This document shows positions 4,938 to 6,505 of a stretch of 6,505 nt of DNA, piece after piece. The notes below the pieces were generated by a model. That model did not search any database, was not told the DNA's origin, and saw only the letters and a program-made list of their open reading frames with translations. A program made the position numbers and the translations under genes. The stretch is from an uncultured Prevotella sp. (GTDB lineage Bacteria > Bacteroidota > Bacteroidia > Bacteroidales > Bacteroidaceae): contig CALZNR010000078.1 of NCBI GenBank assembly GCA_945827565.1, positions 1-6,505 of the forward strand, given 5' to 3'. The first letter of the stretch is position 1. Each line of letters opens with the position of its first letter.

Positions 4938-5007
4938 CAGCATTGAACACTGTTTCCTGACATTGGGCAATTTATTGTTTTTTCACCGATAACACTTTAA
5001 AGTATTT

Positions 5008-6459
5008 ATGAGAAAAGAATGGCGCGGGTTTAAAGGTACCCACTGGCTTTCAGAGGTAAACGTAAGAGATTTTATTCAGAACAACTACACCGCCTACAAC
5101 GGCGACGAGCAGTTTCTTGAAGCTCCCACAGAAAACACCAATTATCTGTGGGGAGAGCTGCAAAAGCTTCAAAAACAGGAGCGTAGCAAGGGTGGCGTAC
5201 TGGACATGGAAACAGAAATAGTGTCGAGTATGACCGCCTATGGACCAGCATATATCACCCCACAGTCGAAAGACAAGGAGGCAGTGGTAGGTCTGCAAAC
5301 CGACAAGCCGTTGAAGCGCGCCTTTATGCCCTATGGAGGCATCAAAATGGCAGAGCAGGCTTGCACCACCTACGGCTACCAGCCCTCGGAAAAACTGCAC
5401 GAAATATTTACAAAATACTGCAAGACACACAATGATGGCGTTTTTGATGCCTACACCGAAGAGATGAAAGCGGTGCGCCACAACCATATACTCACCGGAC
5501 TGCCCGACACCTATGGCAGAGGGCGCATCGTGGGCGACTACAGGCGCGTGGCTCTCTATGGCATCGACTTCCTGATAAGCGAAAAAGAGGAAGACAAGCG
5601 CAACTGCGGATGCGGTGTGATGAGCGACGAGGTGATACGCCTGCGCGAGGAAATATCCATGCAGATAAAGGCTCTCAAGGAAATGAAGCAGATGGCTATG
5701 CTCTACGGCTACGACATCTCACAGCCCGCCGCCAATGCAAGAGAGGCTGTGCAGTGGCTGTACTTCGGCTATCTGGCCGCCATCAAAACACAAAACGGTG
5801 CTGCCATGTCGGTGGGCAGGATATCCACTTTCCTTGACATCTATATAGAAAGAGACCTGCAAGAGGGCACGCTGACCGAAGCACAGGCACAGGAACTGAT
5901 AGACCATCTGGTGATGAAGTTCCGCATGGTCAAGTTTGCACGCATTCCCTCATACAACCAGCTCTTCAGCGGTGACCCCGTATGGGCCACATTGGAAGTG
6001 GCGGGCATGGGCATGGACGGCAGGCACATGGTGACCAAGAGCGACTTCCGTTTCCTGCACACGCTGGAGAATATGGGTCCCAGTCCAGAGCCCAACCTCA
6101 CCGTGCTCTACAGTCCGCGACTGACCGATTCCTTCAAGCACTATGCTGCCATGATATCAGTGACCACCAGCTCCATACAATATGAGAACGATGAGGTGAT
6201 GCGCCCCATCTGGGGAGACGACTACTCCATCTGCTGCTGTGTGAGTGCCACACAGACTGGTAAGGAGATGCAGTTCTTCGGAGCACGTGCCAATCTGGCC
6301 AAATGCTTTCTCTACGCCTGCAACGGTGGTGTGGATGCCAAGAGCAGAGAGCAGGTGGCACCAGGTTTCAGACCCATCCGCGACGAATACCTCACCTGGG
6401 AAGAACTGGAGCCACGCTTCGATCAAGCCATGGACTGGCTGGCAGGAGTATATGTGAAC
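5008..6459 (+). CDS. pflB: Pyruvate formate-lyase (formate C-acetyltransferase), 3' end missing
   Basis: This cytoplasmic glycyl-radical enzyme converts pyruvate and CoA to acetyl-CoA and formate in anaerobic fermentation. The 484 genuine residues align throughout with the E. coli enzyme (about 760 residues), from the N-terminal SEVNVRDFIQ segment onward. Visible sites are GRGRIVGDYRR at 170-180 with a substrate-binding Arg (probably Arg173), the adjacent catalytic cysteines Cys410-Cys411 (within Cys409-411, SICCCVSA), and Arg427 in FFGARANLAK. The C-terminal glycyl-radical domain, with its RVSGYAVRF-type loop, is missing because the contig runs into adapter sequence at 6460. The frame then continues for six adapter-encoded residues (LSLIHI) to a false stop at 6478-6480. 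The gene in the organism is probably intact. An activating-enzyme gene (pflA) often follows but lies outside. The ATG at 5008 fits the alignment. Confidence 0.96.
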
Positions 6460-6505
6460 CTGTCTCTTATACACATCTGACGCTGCCGACGATATGCAGT
6501 GTGTA
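6460..6505. other. Illumina Nextera adapter sequence (assembly contamination)
   Basis: Bases 6460-6478 are the 19-bp Tn5 mosaic end CTGTCTCTTATACACATCT. Bases 6479-6492 (GACGCTGCCGACGA) complete the reverse complement of the Nextera Read 1 adapter. Bases 6493-6500 (TATGCAGT) fit an i5 index (reverse complement ACTGCATA, which I recall as index 506). GTGTA at 6501-6505 begins the P5 stem. The order is exactly that of a library molecule read through its insert, so this is not organism DNA and not a natural Tn5 end. Confidence 0.98.

Noticed and set aside
4621..4960. Short plus-strand frames of about 60 codons (4621-4809 and 4778-4960)
   Set aside because: They read across the 22-bp repeats and the inverted repeat, show no protein-like features, and lack a promoter.
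6157..6474. Minus-strand frame beginning MYKRQ opposite pflB
   Set aside because: It starts inside the adapter sequence and runs antisense to a clearly real gene.
6460..6478. Natural Tn5-type transposon end
   Set aside because: The mosaic end is followed directly by the Nextera Read 1 adapter, an index and the P5 stem, so it comes from library preparation.

Overview
The window looks like a chromosomal piece of a Bacteroidales bacterium, most likely Prevotella-like. The evidence is threefold. Upstream regions carry the Bacteroidota promoter form (TTTG, about 20 bp, TAnnTTTG). The starts lack clear Shine-Dalgarno sequences. The divergent typA / rpsO arrangement and the protein sequences also fit that order. 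The species call is inference from family resemblance, because no search could be run.

Layout. Bases 1-72 end with an intrinsic terminator for a gene outside the left edge. Bases 73-472 hold no protein gene. They do contain a strong minus-strand terminator (155-193) and a minus-strand promoter -7 element (336-343), which together suggest a small RNA of about 175 nt. A plus-strand promoter (473-504) then drives a peroxidase of the glutathione-peroxidase family (663-1130) and thioredoxin reductase trxB (1157-2092). The two genes are 26 bp apart and form a natural pair: NADPH to TrxB to thioredoxin to peroxidase. trxB converges on typA/bipA (minus strand, 2106-3908), and one hairpin covers the junction. 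typA and rpsO (4198-4467) are divergent, with a promoter for each in the 289-bp gap. rpsO ends in a clear terminator.

Bases 4538-4920 have no gene but hold the most unusual structure here. It is an array with a 22-bp period in which TTC-N7-GAA recurs, and inside it lies a perfect 34-bp inverted repeat (4673-4706 / 4758-4791). A promoter at about 4930-4937 then precedes pflB (pyruvate formate-lyase).

pflB is cut by an artefact. From 6460 to the end the sequence is Illumina Nextera adapter (Tn5 mosaic end, Read 1 adapter, an 8-base index and the start of the i5 stem). True pflB sequence stops at residue 484, and the following LSLIHI-stop is encoded by adapter.

Together the genes are core metabolism and translation: peroxide detoxification, ribosome-associated GTPase, ribosomal protein S15 and anaerobic pyruvate cleavage. 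The interest lies in the intergenic DNA.
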